From assembly GCA_001314865.1 (NCBI GenBank), contig LJZR01000019.1:40253-104252 (forward strand): a stretch of 64,000 nucleotides of DNA, read 5' to 3'. Numbering within the stretch: the stretch's first letter is position 1; each line of letters begins with the position of its first letter. The position numbers and the translations under genes are program-made. Shown here in pieces: positions 54,139 through 63,756 of this stretch. The notes under the pieces were generated by a model that saw only the letters and a program-made list of their open reading frames with translations, had not been told where the DNA came from and searched no databases. The stretch comes from Phormidesmis priestleyi Ana. GTDB lineage: Bacteria > Cyanobacteriota > Cyanobacteriia > Phormidesmidales > Phormidesmidaceae.

Positions 54139-55800
54139 CTACGAGCCGTAATAGACAGGGCTCCAAGATCCATGCAGCCCATGCGCCAAATGATGTGTAA
54201 ACCACAATCGGCAAATCGGCCCTGCCTCAATATCTGCCGCATCAAACAACATCAGCGAAGATCGATCCTGCAAATAGTCGTAGGTCACCCCTAGCAGCCA
54301 ACCGTCATCTTCATTTTCTCCGTCAGCACGCCCACCAGCACGCGGCACAAAAACAGGCTCTTCTGCAAAGCTCTGCGGATGCATTGTCCAAACTTGCCGC
54401 TGTTGAGTCTGTGTATCTAGCCGCAAATAGCCCACCGGCGGAGAAGACTCTCCAATATTGTTGCAATAGGGCATGTACAAATAGCGAACGGCTAAAGTTT
54501 CTCTGTTGGGGTTTACATGAGGATGCGCAATACAACAGTTTTCAGTGCCTGGTGCAATTCGATGAACCACACTTTTTTTCCTGGGGTTCAGCGTAGTTTG
54601 CCACAAAAACGTAGGGGCGATCGCATCAAAATTCGGCGCATAGCCTCCCCAACTGGTCAAAAAGCCGCCTTCACTCGCAGGCCACCCCGAGCTATATACC
54701 ACCACCTGTCCATCTGGCTGCCCATCTAGCTGTTCATAGGCACAGGCTTGATGAATCGAAAACCATTGATCAGTCTCTAGCACCAGCGGGCCTACACCCG
54801 CCATCGCCCCATCCGGACGCGGTATTAAATGTACCTTCGTGGGTTTCGGCAGCAGCTTTAAGCAGTCTGCTGGCGACTTTTGCCCCAGCAAAAAAGGCAT
54901 GACATCAAAGCTCAGCGCATTTTCAAAAAATACATAGTAGTTGGGCGTTAGGGCAAAATCATGCGGATTCACCGCTGCCCCCGGCATAGAATACTGCCTC
55001 CGGCTCATCTCTTCCCAGGCCGCATTGTACTCAATCAGCTCAATTATCAGAGTATTAGGCTCGCCCAGCTTCGCTGCCATTCCCCAGCTCCAGGTAACTA
55101 GGCGATCGCGCACCGGGTCTACATGAGGATGCGCTGTCATCGCCTGCTGCCCGCGACTTCGCCGCATCATCATTTCCCATCGACTGGGCGGCAAAACAGG
55201 CTCCACCAACTGCCCCAACAAATCCTCTACACCCAGTGTTTCTAGCGTATAAGGATCAATCCGGTACGGCATCCCCGCCTCATACAGTGCCAACAATCGA
55301 GAACCCCAGGGCACCACATGCGTATTCGCCGGATTTTTTAGATGCAAATCCAACAGACTCGCCAAAAATCCCCCTGGCTTCGCATTCCCAAACGTCGTCC
55401 GAAACCCAAACGCATTCGCCGCATCCTCCCAGGCATACTCCGCCGTTTTCACAAAGCGAGAAGAAAAAGTCACCCGGCCATCCGGCGCAAACGCAATCTT
55501 CGCTATATAGCCATCGCCGTCTAAGTAATGGGCCACCCGTTGATCGCCTCGCTCAAAGCGACTCGGCCCATTGCGAAACAGCGTCGAACCCTTTAGCTCC
55601 TCCGGCAGCACTCCCTCAATTTCGGTAATTTCATAGTCAAAGGCTTGCAGCTGCGAACGAAACGCACTAGCCCAAGCCAATTGCTGCGATCGCTTCAACG
55701 CTTCGCCCTCCCCTTGCTTACCCCAAACAACGCTATTAGGCGGCAGTGGCTGAGCCTTTACAGATAAACGAGAAGGATGAGTAGTCACGGGCAAAAGCAA
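54139..55800 (-). CDS. Carotenoid cleavage oxygenase
   Basis: Non-haem iron enzyme cutting carotenoids or apocarotenoids. The four iron His are visible in A-H-P-H-V-D, N-P-H-D-F-A-L, F-S-I-H-Q-A and A-H-G-L-H-G-S-W. 553 residues. There is no ATG at the start: TTG 55800, TTG 55794 and GTG 55788 are in frame, the GTG being most likely. Substrate (retinal-forming, ACO-type or other) cannot be told. Confidence 0.92.
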   Translation of the reverse strand: MLLPVTTHPSRLSVKAQPLPPNSVVWGKQGEGEALKRSQQLAWASAFRSQLQAFDYEITEIEGVLPEELKGSTLFRNGPSRFERGDQRVAHYLDGDGYIAKIAFAPDGRVTFSSRFVKTAEYAWEDAANAFGFRTTFGNAKPGGFLASLLDLHLKNPANTHVVPWGSRLLALYEAGMPYRIDPYTLETLGVEDLLGQLVEPVLPPSRWEMMMRRSRGQQAMTAHPHVDPVRDRLVTWSWGMAAKLGEPNTLIIELIEYNAAWEEMSRRQYSMPGAAVNPHDFALTPNYYVFFENALSFDVMPFLLGQKSPADCLKLLPKPTKVHLIPRPDGAMAGVGPLVLETDQWFSIHQACAYEQLDGQPDGQVVVYSSGWPASEGGFLTSWGGYAPNFDAIAPTFLWQTTLNPRKKSVVHRIAPGTENCCIAHPHVNPNRETLAVRYLYMPYCNNIGESSPPVGYLRLDTQTQQRQVWTMHPQSFAEEPVFVPRAGGRADGENEDDGWLLGVTYDYLQDRSSLMLFDAADIEAGPICRLWFTHHLAHGLHGSWSPVYYGS

Positions 55801-55872
55801 GCATTAAGGACTTCCCATGGTGTAGCACACCCGCTCAAAAATGATCGTCATCTATGCTAGCTTGAAAACATT

Positions 55873-56283
55873 ATGGAAAATCCCTTAACCAGCATCTCAA
55901 CCGAGACGCCAGATCAGAGCACAATCCGCACGCTGATCAAAATCACCTCAACTGCGCTCATGCTCAGTGCGATCGCCCTGATTCTGTGGCAAGTGATCGC
56001 CCCGCTTCCCCCTGCCTTGCAGGCACTCGCCTCATTTGTGCAAGTCATCGCCCTCATTCACGCAATAGAAGGCGTAATCGCAGCTATCTTCATTTTGCGC
56101 GATCGCCTACGCACCTCAGATCAGCCTGTCTCAGATCAGCCTGTCTCAGATCAGCCTACGAGCACGCTACTCGCGGTTATCCAAGGCGCACTCTACACCT
56201 TCTTTGTCGGCACCATTGGCCTGTCAGAAATTCTCACCGCCAGTGCTGTAGAATCGCCCAATGACGCTGAACCGATGTCGTAA
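55873..56283 (+). CDS. Membrane protein of unknown function
   Basis: 136 residues with three hydrophobic segments (about 25-45, 48-73 and 98-118). A loop contains S-D-Q-P-V three times, encoded by a 15-nt repeat. ATG follows a short leader; divergent from the carotenoid oxygenase. Family not recognised. Confidence 0.6.
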   Translation: MENPLTSISTETPDQSTIRTLIKITSTALMLSAIALILWQVIAPLPPALQALASFVQVIALIHAIEGVIAAIFILRDRLRTSDQPVSDQPVSDQPTSTLLAVIQGALYTFFVGTIGLSEILTASAVESPNDAEPMS

Positions 56284-56330
56284 GGTCGCTGCTCAGTAAA
56301 CGCTACCGCTCAAGACCCATAGCTCAAAAC

Positions 56331-57089
56331 CTACAGCTCAAAACTCCTAGGATCGCCCACCACCTCTAGCCCAATCGTCTCACCCGCCGCAATCACCGAC
56401 GTAATTTCCACTTCTACCGGCAGATTGCTCAAGTCAGCCAGTGGATTAATCGCATCTGAAAGGCGCCGTGCTGCGATCGCGCTCAAATCAAACCCTGCCG
56501 CACTCACCTCACTCACTTCAAACCGTAGCTGAGTCGCCTCCCCTACCAGTTCACCGCGTATGTTCACCGTTACCCCGCGCGGCACCGATAAATTTCCAAT
56601 TTGAGGCCGCAGGCGAATCGTCGCCTGATCGGGCGATTGCAACATCACCTCAGCCTCCTGTACGTTTCGAAAAGCCTCCAAAAAATCAGCCAAATCATCC
56701 GTCCGAATCACCGCTGTTAGCTTAGCCGCCCCTACCTCACTAAGCCGCTCAGCCGCCCGGTCATACACCACATCCTGTAGCTCTAGCACGAGTCGTTCAA
56801 TCACCGGAGCACCCTCAGGCCGCACGCGATCGCCCACTGCAACCACACTCTGCGCACTGCCCGCCTGCACCTTCAGCCCATTGATCTTAACGTCATAGCT
56901 ATCAGCGGGCCCCACATACTGAGGAAGCTCCCGCTCAATCCCCTGAGCTACCAAATTCGCTGGATTGCAGCCCGTCAGCAAAAAACCTGCTAATAAAAGA
57001 CTCGGCAAAATGCTCAATTGTCCCGCCGCTCGCCGAGCACGACAATCCGTACTGCGGCTTAAAGATTCTGACGTACGAAGTGTGATCAT
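56331..57089 (-). CDS. DUF2993 lipoprotein
   Basis: 252 residues. Lipobox L-L-T-G-C near residue 41 (after an N-terminal basic stretch), then a DUF2993/LmeA-type fold with repeated beta strands (V-K-I-N-G-L-K-V; G-N-L-S-V-P-R-G-V-T-V; L-P-V-E-V-E-I). Such proteins bind lipids at the envelope. The TAG stop lies in a 14-nt duplication (AGCTCAAAAC). Confidence 0.85.
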   Translation of the reverse strand: MITLRTSESLSRSTDCRARRAAGQLSILPSLLLAGFLLTGCNPANLVAQGIERELPQYVGPADSYDVKINGLKVQAGSAQSVVAVGDRVRPEGAPVIERLVLELQDVVYDRAAERLSEVGAAKLTAVIRTDDLADFLEAFRNVQEAEVMLQSPDQATIRLRPQIGNLSVPRGVTVNIRGELVGEATQLRFEVSEVSAAGFDLSAIAARRLSDAINPLADLSNLPVEVEITSVIAAGETIGLEVVGDPRSFEL

Positions 57090-57381
57090 CCTTAGTCCCT
57101 TCCCCTGACAGGTTACTTGCTATGTGTATTGCTAACTATGTGTATTGCTAACTTCATGCCATTGTCATTACTAACCTCACGCCGCGAGTCATCATGAGAA
57201 TATACTGGCCATAAGCTACCCTTCCGAAAGGCGCTTGCGTACTTTCAGTTACTTACTATTAGCGATACTTAGCAAATATGCGATGAATCACTGACAAACC
57301 ATTATAAAAATAAATTTGCCGCTATAAAAATTCATCCGCGACCCAGGGTTTTGCTACTTATGAATCATCTATGAACCATTC

Positions 57382-58293
57382 ATGAACCTGAGTCCCCGCA
57401 CCAAATATATGTGGGCCGTAGAGCTACGCGCCATTTTACAAGGCGCCGCAGGCAGCTTTTTATTCGGCATACCGCTGCTATACACCGTCGAAGTATGGGC
57501 CATTGGCTCAGCGACCGACTCACCGCGACTGCTAGCCGTCCAGGCATCCACCTTTGTGGTTGTGCTCCTACTCACTCAAATCGAAGGCTTTCGCCGGTCG
57601 CTTTCCATCAATCCCATCGAAACCCTGCTAGAAAGTATTGAAGCGCTTGGCATTGGCATTTTTTGCGCCGCGATCGCCCTTTTGCTACTCCGCCGCATCA
57701 CCCTCGAAACACCTCTCTCAGAAGCCCTCGGCAAACTCATCTTTGAAGGCGTCCCTTTTTCTCTTGGCGTCACCCTCGCCCGATCCACCCTAGAGCGCCG
57801 CCGATCCGATCAGCGCCGCACACTAGAAAGTGATTCCACCCCTCCTTTACCGACCTTACCCGCCCTCCCGGCGGCGGCCCTCAGCCTTCGCAGCACCCTC
57901 AGCAGCACTCTCGCCGATATCGACGCCACCATCATTGGCGCCATTGTCATTGCCTTCAGTATCGCCCCCACCGAAGAAATCGCCATCATCGCCTCAGCCC
58001 TACCAACGCTATGGCTACTGCTAATTATGGCCGCCTCGCTCCTCATCTCCTACATTATTGTCTTCGCCTCCGGCTTTACCGACCGCCGCAAACGCGCCCA
58101 AAGAGGGCTGCTGCTAAGCCCCTTTACCGAAACGCTCGTCACCTACATTGTGGTACTCATCGCCTCAGCCCTAATGCTCATTTTCTTTCAGCAGCTCAGC
58201 AGTAACGATCCCTGGCCAGAATGGTTAAGCAATATAATCGTCTTAGGCCTACCTGCCTCAGTCGGCGGAGCTGCCGGTAGAATTTTGGCGTGA
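57382..58293 (+). CDS. TIGR02587-type integral membrane protein
   Basis: 303 residues with about eight hydrophobic segments and a Pro/Ser-rich cytosolic loop (about 140-175). The pattern, and the TIGR02588-type gene 55 nt downstream, matches a pair that is conserved in cyanobacteria and some proteobacteria. Acidic A-P-T-E-E-I near residue 195 lies in a membrane helix. Function unknown, possibly transport. Confidence 0.8.
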   Translation: MNLSPRTKYMWAVELRAILQGAAGSFLFGIPLLYTVEVWAIGSATDSPRLLAVQASTFVVVLLLTQIEGFRRSLSINPIETLLESIEALGIGIFCAAIALLLLRRITLETPLSEALGKLIFEGVPFSLGVTLARSTLERRRSDQRRTLESDSTPPLPTLPALPAAALSLRSTLSSTLADIDATIIGAIVIAFSIAPTEEIAIIASALPTLWLLLIMAASLLISYIIVFASGFTDRRKRAQRGLLLSPFTETLVTYIVVLIASALMLIFFQQLSSNDPWPEWLSNIIVLGLPASVGGAAGRILA

Positions 58294-58348
58294 TCAACCT
58301 ATCCTCCAAACATATCCTCAACCAAAACATATCCTCAACTAGGCAAAC

Positions 58349-58822
58349 ATGGGCGAAGAAACCAATAGCACTACCAATGTAGATTCAGCGCTAAATTCAG
58401 AGCCTATAGCCACCGCTCAAAAAACGCGATTTTCCTTGGGAAACACTAAACGATCTTCTGCCGAATGGGTTACCCTAGCGCTCTCTAGCCTGATTCTTCT
58501 TGCTATCGTTGGCCTGGTTCTCTACGACTGGCAAGTCACCAAAAACCTTCCCCCTGCCTTCCGCATCGAAATGGTTGAGCCTGCTCGCTTTACCGAAAGC
58601 CACTACTATGTTCCGTTTACCCTACGCAACACAGGCGGTCGCATTGCCCGCACAGTCCAAGTCACTGCCCAACTTCATCTTCCCGATGGCACCGACGAAA
58701 ATGGCGAACAACAGTTTGACTTTCTCTCTGGCCATGAACGAAAAAAAGGTGGCTTTGTCTTTGAGCACAATCCTGAATCAGGCGATTTAGTGATCAGAGT
58801 TGCCAGCTTTGGCCTGCCGTAA
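58349..58822 (+). CDS. TIGR02588-type protein
   Basis: 157 residues with one membrane helix (L-A-L-S-S-L-I-L-L-A-I-V-G-L-V-L-Y about 42-58) and a periplasmic beta domain (Y-Y-V-P-F-T-L-R-N-T-G-G). Partner of the TIGR02587-type protein; together probably a membrane complex of unknown role. Confidence 0.8.
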   Translation: MGEETNSTTNVDSALNSEPIATAQKTRFSLGNTKRSSAEWVTLALSSLILLAIVGLVLYDWQVTKNLPPAFRIEMVEPARFTESHYYVPFTLRNTGGRIARTVQVTAQLHLPDGTDENGEQQFDFLSGHERKKGGFVFEHNPESGDLVIRVASFGLP

Positions 58823-58939
58823 ATTTGTTGTCCTTCAATATGCAGTCTTTCTATGTGCAGTCTTTATGGAACCTCAATCAGATGCACTCTTAAATGCACT
58901 CTTAAATGCACTTTTAGAGACTAGATGAATACAACAAAA

Positions 58940-58965
58940 ATAGCCGTATTACTGCATACGGCTAT
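58940..58965. terminator. Bidirectional terminator hairpin
   Basis: ATAGCCGTAT (58940-58949) and ATACGGCTAT (58956-58965), 6-nt loop, A-rich to the left. Between convergent genes. Confidence 0.8.
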
Positions 58966-59089
58966 CTATAGAAAAATCTTCAAGAAGAATCGTTTGATCA
59001 AACAACAGCTACCGCGCTCCTTATCTGCACAAGGAATGCCGCTACAGGGAATGTCTGTACCAGAAATATATAGCCTGCCAACCTAACGA

Positions 59090-59410
59090 TTAGAACCGGT
59101 AGCGTTCCTCTAGCCAAATTCGCATTTCTGTTTCCGATGCATGGCGAATTGTTCTACCAGAGGTTGGGTCTTGAGCATTCCAAAATATTTCGCCCGTCGC
59201 ATCTTGCGTTTGCCAAATATGCGGAGCAGAAGCGTCAGACATCTGAAGTGCTAGTGCTTTCCACATTTTTTTAAGCTGAGTCTCTATCCCTTTGAGCGTT
59301 GATGGCTGACCATTGTAAGACGGGTCGTTGCTTTGCTCGCGCCCCCAACGCAAAGGCCAGTAGGCTTGGTTATTAGCGTTAAATGAGCGATAGGTGAGGG
59401 TAGATTTCAT
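59090..59410 (-). CDS. Conserved protein of unknown function
   Basis: 106 residues with many Trp (W-P-L-R-W, M-W-K-A-L, H-I-W-Q-T, E-I-F-W-N, M-R-I-W) and a DNA- or partner-facing look. A strong ribosome binding site (AAAGGAG, then ATG) decides the start. A GGTTAC-GTAACC palindrome lies 45 nt upstream. Family not recognised. Confidence 0.7.
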   Translation of the reverse strand: MKSTLTYRSFNANNQAYWPLRWGREQSNDPSYNGQPSTLKGIETQLKKMWKALALQMSDASAPHIWQTQDATGEIFWNAQDPTSGRTIRHASETEMRIWLEERYRF

Positions 59411-59454
59411 ACGAGTTATCTCCTTTGTTTACATCTGAATCTATTGTAAAAAAT

Positions 59455-59470
59455 GGTTACGATAGTAACC
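59455..59470. promoter_or_regulatory. Palindrome GGTTAC-gata-GTAACC, likely operator
   Basis: A perfect 6-bp inverted repeat with a 4-nt spacer, upstream of the leftward gene at 59410 and 134 nt before the rightward amidohydrolase. Too small for an RNA terminator; fits a dimeric regulator site. Confidence 0.5.
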
Positions 59471-59603
59471 AGAATCAGCGCTCACCTTTTATATGAGAAG
59501 CTCAGATGGTTTAACCCGTTCAGTGGTATACAACAGGTACAAGGCAAGGCTATTATCCTGAGATAGCGTCTTTTACTGACTTTGCTCACCACCGCACTCC
59601 ACT

Positions 59604-60845
59604 ATGACTAAAACGCTATCTTTGGCAGTAAATGGCGATCGCCTAAACAAAACCCTCGAAGAACTCGCCCAAATCGGTAGGCAGGCAGACCATACTATCA
59701 AACGCCTTGCCTTTTCACCTGATGATTTAGCCGCGCGAACACGGCTAATTGAATGGATGAAAGCCGCTGGCATGACGGTACGAATTGATGCAGGCAGTAA
59801 CATTATTGGTCGCTATGCGGGCCAAGAAGATGAAGCGCGATCGCTCGCCACTGGCTCCCATATCGACACCGTATTTTCAGGCGGTCGCTTCGACGGCTCG
59901 CTAGGTGTAATGGCAGGGCTAGAAGTGGTACGCGTGATGCAGGAAAACAACATTCAGCTGTATCACCCCTTTGAAGTCATTGTATTTGCCGATGAAGAAC
60001 GCACAATGATAGGTTCCAAAGCCATTGCAGGCACTGCCCCCCAAGACCCTGAGCAGTACGATACGGTCAACGACGAACCCATTCAAGACTGCTTAGCCAG
60101 AGCCGGTGGTGATTGGAACAATCTACAATCAGCCCAGCGTACCGCCGCAGATATCGCCTGCTTTATAGAGTTGCATGTAGAGCAAGGCGGCGTGTTAGAA
60201 GCCATTGGGCGTGACATCGGCGTAGTAGAAGGAATTGTTGGCCAGCAGCGCCATCGCATTACGATTGAGGGCCGCACTAACCATGCGGGCACAACCCCCA
60301 TGAACATGCGCCGCGATGCCTTAACGACCGCCGCGCATTTAATTCTGGCAATTGAAGACATTGCCAAACACTTTCCAGGCGATCCGGTAGCCACAGTAGG
60401 CACGCTCAAAATTTGGCCCAATTCTATCAACACGGTGCCTGGCTCGGTTGAGCTAAGCCTAGATATTAGAGACCTTTCCTCAGATGTCGTAGCGCACATG
60501 CTAGAGCAGCTACGGCGCAAGATTGAAACCGTTGCCGTCGCGACTCGCACCCGCATTCGCATCAAGCCAGAGCTACAGGTAGAAGGCACCCTAGCCGCCG
60601 ACAGTGTCCAAGATCTGATTGTTAAAAGCTGCGAAGAGCTGGGGTTTAGCTATACGCATTTGCCTAGTCGCGCCAGCCACGACGCCCAAGAGATGGGTCG
60701 ATTCACCGACATGGGTATGATTTTTGTCCCGAGTAAAGATGGCATTAGCCACTCAAGCGACGAATATACTTCGCCTGATCAATGCATTCAAGGTGCAAAT
60801 GTATTGTTGCAAACAATACTCAAGCTCGATCAGCACTACCGCTAG
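59604..60845 (+). CDS. M20 amidohydrolase (allantoate amidohydrolase/N-carbamoyl amino-acid hydrolase)
   Basis: 413 residues, binuclear metal enzyme. Metal ligands in G-S-H-I-D-T-V, F-D-G-S-L-G-V, A-D-E-E and E-L-H-V-E-Q-G; dimerisation lid with G-R-T-N-H-A-G-T-T-P; late His in A-S-H-D-A-Q-E-M. Beside urate oxidation genes, allantoate amidohydrolase (AllC) is the best reading; HyuC-type carbamoylase is the alternative. Confidence 0.88.
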   Translation: MTKTLSLAVNGDRLNKTLEELAQIGRQADHTIKRLAFSPDDLAARTRLIEWMKAAGMTVRIDAGSNIIGRYAGQEDEARSLATGSHIDTVFSGGRFDGSLGVMAGLEVVRVMQENNIQLYHPFEVIVFADEERTMIGSKAIAGTAPQDPEQYDTVNDEPIQDCLARAGGDWNNLQSAQRTAADIACFIELHVEQGGVLEAIGRDIGVVEGIVGQQRHRITIEGRTNHAGTTPMNMRRDALTTAAHLILAIEDIAKHFPGDPVATVGTLKIWPNSINTVPGSVELSLDIRDLSSDVVAHMLEQLRRKIETVAVATRTRIRIKPELQVEGTLAADSVQDLIVKSCEELGFSYTHLPSRASHDAQEMGRFTDMGMIFVPSKDGISHSSDEYTSPDQCIQGANVLLQTILKLDQHYR

Positions 60846-60968
60846 CACTCTTCATCAATCCAAAAAATAGACTAAAAGTATAGATAAAAGATAGACAAAA
60901 GAATAGATCAAAAAAATCAAAAAAAATATAGATCAAACAATCAAACAAGACAGGTCAAAAAAGCTCAT

Positions 60969-62147
60969 ATGTACGATCTTAAAGTAATTGTTATTGGTGC
61001 TGGCATTGGTGGACTGACTACCGGCATTGCCCTCAAGCAAGCAGGCTACCAGGTTAAAATCTATGACCGAGTACAAGAACTGCGCCCTGCTGGAGCAGGC
61101 ATTTCGCTGTGGTCTAACGGGGTAAAAGTACTAAACCAACTGGGTTTGGGCCGCAAAATGGCAGCTATTGGCGGTGAAATGAACCGAATGGAATACCGCA
61201 GCCATCGCGATCAGCCCTTGAGCAAAATTGACCTACAGCCGCTATTTCAAAAAGTTGGTCAGCGGCCCTATCCGGTGGCCAGAACCGACTTACAACAAAT
61301 GTTGCTAGACGCCTTTCTCGATGAGCCGTCAGGATCAGGCGAGGTGCATTTGGGTACAAAATGCACTGCGGTTACGCAGGACGAATCTAGCGCCACAGCA
61401 ACTTTTGAAGATGGTAGCCAAGCAACAGGTGACTTAATTGTAGGCGCCGATGGCATTCGCTCTGTTATTCGCGAGTATGTTTTAGACAAAGCGCTATCGT
61501 TACGCTATGCGGGCTATGTCAATTGGAATGGTCTAGTCCCTGCCGACCCAGCGCTATGTGAGGCTAACAACTGGGTGCTATATGTAGGCCAGAGCAAGCG
61601 CGCTTCTATGATGCCAGTTGGAGGCGATCGCTTCTACTATTTCTTTGGTGTTCCCACACCCATTGGCTCACATACACCGCCTGAAGACCGCCGAGAAGAG
61701 CTAGCCCAGCATTTTGCCGATTGGCCAGAGCCCGTTCAGGCGCTCATCCGCACATTAGATCCCCTAGACTCTAACCGGCTTGAAATCAGCGATATTGATC
61801 CGCCTGAGCGATTGGCCAAAGGCAGAATTGCAATTTTAGGAGATGCAGCCCATGCGACCACACCGACCCTCGGTCAGGGGGGCTGTCAGGCTATGGAGGA
61901 TGCTATCGTCATGGCTAATTACTTGGTAACAACGAACATAAGCGTTGCCGATGCCCTGATGCGCTACGAAAAAGATCGCAAGCCACGCACTGCCAACCTC
62001 ACGCTAAAAGCCCGCCAGCGCACAGATACCATTTACGGCAAGGACGAAACCATCACGCAAGATTGGTACAATCAGCTTCAGCATGAACAGCCCGATGCGG
62101 TGATTGGGGCGCTAGAAAAAATTATTACGGGTGGCCCCTTGCGTTAA
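60969..62147 (+). CDS. hpxO: FAD-dependent urate hydroxylase-like monooxygenase
   Basis: 392 residues. FAD site V-I-G-A-G-I-G-G-L, D-G motif in G-A-D-G-I-R-S, and late G-D-A-A-H-A-T-T-P-T-L-G-Q-G-G. Y-A-G-Y-V-N-W-N-G-L matches the HpxO substrate region. It would convert urate to 5-hydroxyisourate, the substrate of the hydrolase gene that follows. The stop lies in a 14-nt tandem array. Confidence 0.87.
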   Translation: MYDLKVIVIGAGIGGLTTGIALKQAGYQVKIYDRVQELRPAGAGISLWSNGVKVLNQLGLGRKMAAIGGEMNRMEYRSHRDQPLSKIDLQPLFQKVGQRPYPVARTDLQQMLLDAFLDEPSGSGEVHLGTKCTAVTQDESSATATFEDGSQATGDLIVGADGIRSVIREYVLDKALSLRYAGYVNWNGLVPADPALCEANNWVLYVGQSKRASMMPVGGDRFYYFFGVPTPIGSHTPPEDRREELAQHFADWPEPVQALIRTLDPLDSNRLEISDIDPPERLAKGRIAILGDAAHATTPTLGQGGCQAMEDAIVMANYLVTTNISVADALMRYEKDRKPRTANLTLKARQRTDTIYGKDETITQDWYNQLQHEQPDAVIGALEKIITGGPLR

Positions 62148-62195
62148 TTGTTTAGCCTTAATTGTTTGGCTTTAATTGTTTGGCTTTAATTGTTT
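62144..62195. repeat. 14-nt tandem array over the hpxO stop
   Basis: TTAATTGTTTAGCC then two TTAATTGTTTGGCT and a partial unit. TAA of hpxO is in the first copy. Confidence 0.95.
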
Positions 62196-62225
62196 AATAT
62201 TAACTATTTACTAGGATAAGCGAGA

Positions 62226-62621
62226 ATGAGCGGTTGGTTATCAACACATGTTTTAGATACAGCAAACGGTACTCCAGCAAAGGATGTAGCGCTAGCGCTG
62301 TGGCGAATAAAAGAGAATCCAACAGCGCGAACAAAAACAGACCATCAACTGATTAAAACAGTAAGAACAAACGCAGATGGTAGAACGGATGCCCCACTTT
62401 TAGAAGGCAAAGACTTTGATCTAGGCCTTTACGAAATTGTGTTTGAAGTCGGAGACTATTTCGCCAAGCTAGAGGCCGCATTTCCTAAGGCTTCTCTTTC
62501 AGCTACCTATCCTTTTTTAAGCAGCGTACCGCTGCGCTTTGGCATTGCCGACCTAAACGCTCACTACCATGTGCCCTTACTCGTTTCTCCTTGGTCTTAT
62601 AGTACCTATCGGGGTAGTTGA
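62226..62621 (+). CDS. uraH: 5-hydroxyisourate hydrolase (transthyretin-like)
   Basis: 131 residues. N-terminal L-S-T-H-V-L-D-T and C-terminal H-Y-H-V-P-L-L-V-S-P and Y-R-G-S, the HIUase tetrapeptide. Hydrolyses 5-hydroxyisourate. 78 nt after hpxO, same direction, so the two probably form an operon. A decarboxylase (uraD) is not seen in the window. Confidence 0.95.
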   Translation: MSGWLSTHVLDTANGTPAKDVALALWRIKENPTARTKTDHQLIKTVRTNADGRTDAPLLEGKDFDLGLYEIVFEVGDYFAKLEAAFPKASLSATYPFLSSVPLRFGIADLNAHYHVPLLVSPWSYSTYRGS

Positions 62622-62646
62622 GCCGTCACAAGTAACTGCTCTGGAT

Positions 62647-62708
62647 CAACTGTTCCTAACCAACTGTTCCTAACCAACTGTTCCTAAGCAACTGTTCCTA
62701 ACCAACTG
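62647..62708. repeat. 14-nt tandem array over the sigma-factor stop
   Basis: CAACTGTTCCTAAC four times (62647, 62661, 62675, 62689) and a partial copy. The TAG stop of the sigma factor (62698-62700) is in the fourth copy. Confidence 0.95.
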
Positions 62709-63756
62709 CTGCCGTGTATTCTCGCAGCGACGCACCCTGCTGACGCAGCCTTCTAAGCGCAGAACGCTCTACCTGACGTACGCGCTCTCGACTAATGCCC
62801 ATGCGTTCACTGATTTGGCTAAGCGTCATTTTACTGCCGGTTTCTAGCCCATACCGCATTTTGACGATTGCCTTTTGCTGATCTGAAAGCGTTGCTGATA
62901 GCAGCTGCGCCAAATCTCTTTTGAGCAGGCTTTGAGTCGCATAGTCTTCTGGCAAAATGCCTTCATCTTCTAACAGTGCGCCTAACTCCGTATTTTGCTC
63001 GCTACCCACCTTCATATCCAGTGACAGCGGATGTCTGCCCTGCATTTGAAGCTCTCTGAGCTTTTCAACGGGCATTGATAACTCTTGTGCAACTTCCTTG
63101 ACAGTGGCTGCACGGCCTAATGAAAGCGCTAGCTGTCGTTGCACTTTGCGTATTTTTCTGAGCTGATCACCAACGTGAATGGGCAGACGAATAATCCGGC
63201 TGTTGTTGCTAATAGATCTCGTAATGGCCTGACGAATCCACCAGTACGCATAGGTCGAAAATCGATATCCTTTGCTCGGATCAAACTTTTCTACGCCTCG
63301 ATGCAAACCAATAGTGCCCTCTTGAATAAGATCCATCATTTCTAGGCTTTGGCCGCTGTACTTTTTGGCAACTGATACGACTAGGCGCAGATTACATCTC
63401 ACCATTTTGGCGCGCGATCGCTTCCCTCCCTCTAATGCCTGATTTAGCTCCGTTACAGAAAGGGCTGCTTCTTTTGCCCACTGTTCACGGGTTGGCTCTA
63501 CTACTGTCTTACATATTATTTCAGAATCTCCAAAATCGGCTTTCGAGTCATCTTCCGATTCGGAAGTCGAACTACTCATTGACTCAACAAGCGCCGATCT
63601 GATAGCTTCTAGCTTCATATATTGTTGAACTTTTTTGCCCAGGACAATTTCTTGCTCATGGGTCAATAGCGGATAGCGACCGATATTCTTTAAGTAGCTC
63701 CTAACTAAATTAGAGGACTGTGCAGTAGTTTTCATATAATCTTGGGTAAGAGGCAT
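62698..63756 (-). CDS. Group 2 RNA polymerase sigma-70 factor
   Basis: 352 residues without region 1.1. Region 1.2 (Y-L-K-N-I-G-R-Y-P-L-L-T), region 2 (D-L-I-Q-E-G-T-I-G-L; R-F-S-T-Y-A-Y-W-W-I-R-Q-A-I-T-R), region 3, and 4.2 helix-turn-helix (I-S-E-R-M-G-I-S-R-E-R-V-R-Q-V-E). Cyanobacterial group 2 type (SigB/C/D/E); which one is unclear. A Ser/Glu/Asp-rich insert (about 60-80) lies after region 1.2. Confidence 0.93.
   Translation of the reverse strand: MPLTQDYMKTTAQSSNLVRSYLKNIGRYPLLTHEQEIVLGKKVQQYMKLEAIRSALVESMSSSTSESEDDSKADFGDSEIICKTVVEPTREQWAKEAALSVTELNQALEGGKRSRAKMVRCNLRLVVSVAKKYSGQSLEMMDLIQEGTIGLHRGVEKFDPSKGYRFSTYAYWWIRQAITRSISNNSRIIRLPIHVGDQLRKIRKVQRQLALSLGRAATVKEVAQELSMPVEKLRELQMQGRHPLSLDMKVGSEQNTELGALLEDEGILPEDYATQSLLKRDLAQLLSATLSDQQKAIVKMRYGLETGSKMTLSQISERMGISRERVRQVERSALRRLRQQGASLREYTAAVG

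Noticed and set aside
55236..55628. 130-codon frame antisense to the carotenoid oxygenase
   Set aside because: The product is Pro/Ser/Thr/His-rich shadow sequence; the other strand codes a complete enzyme.
60083..60589. 168-codon frame antisense to the amidohydrolase
   Set aside because: The opposite strand is a complete, well-conserved M20 enzyme; the antisense frame has Ser/Arg-rich shadow composition.
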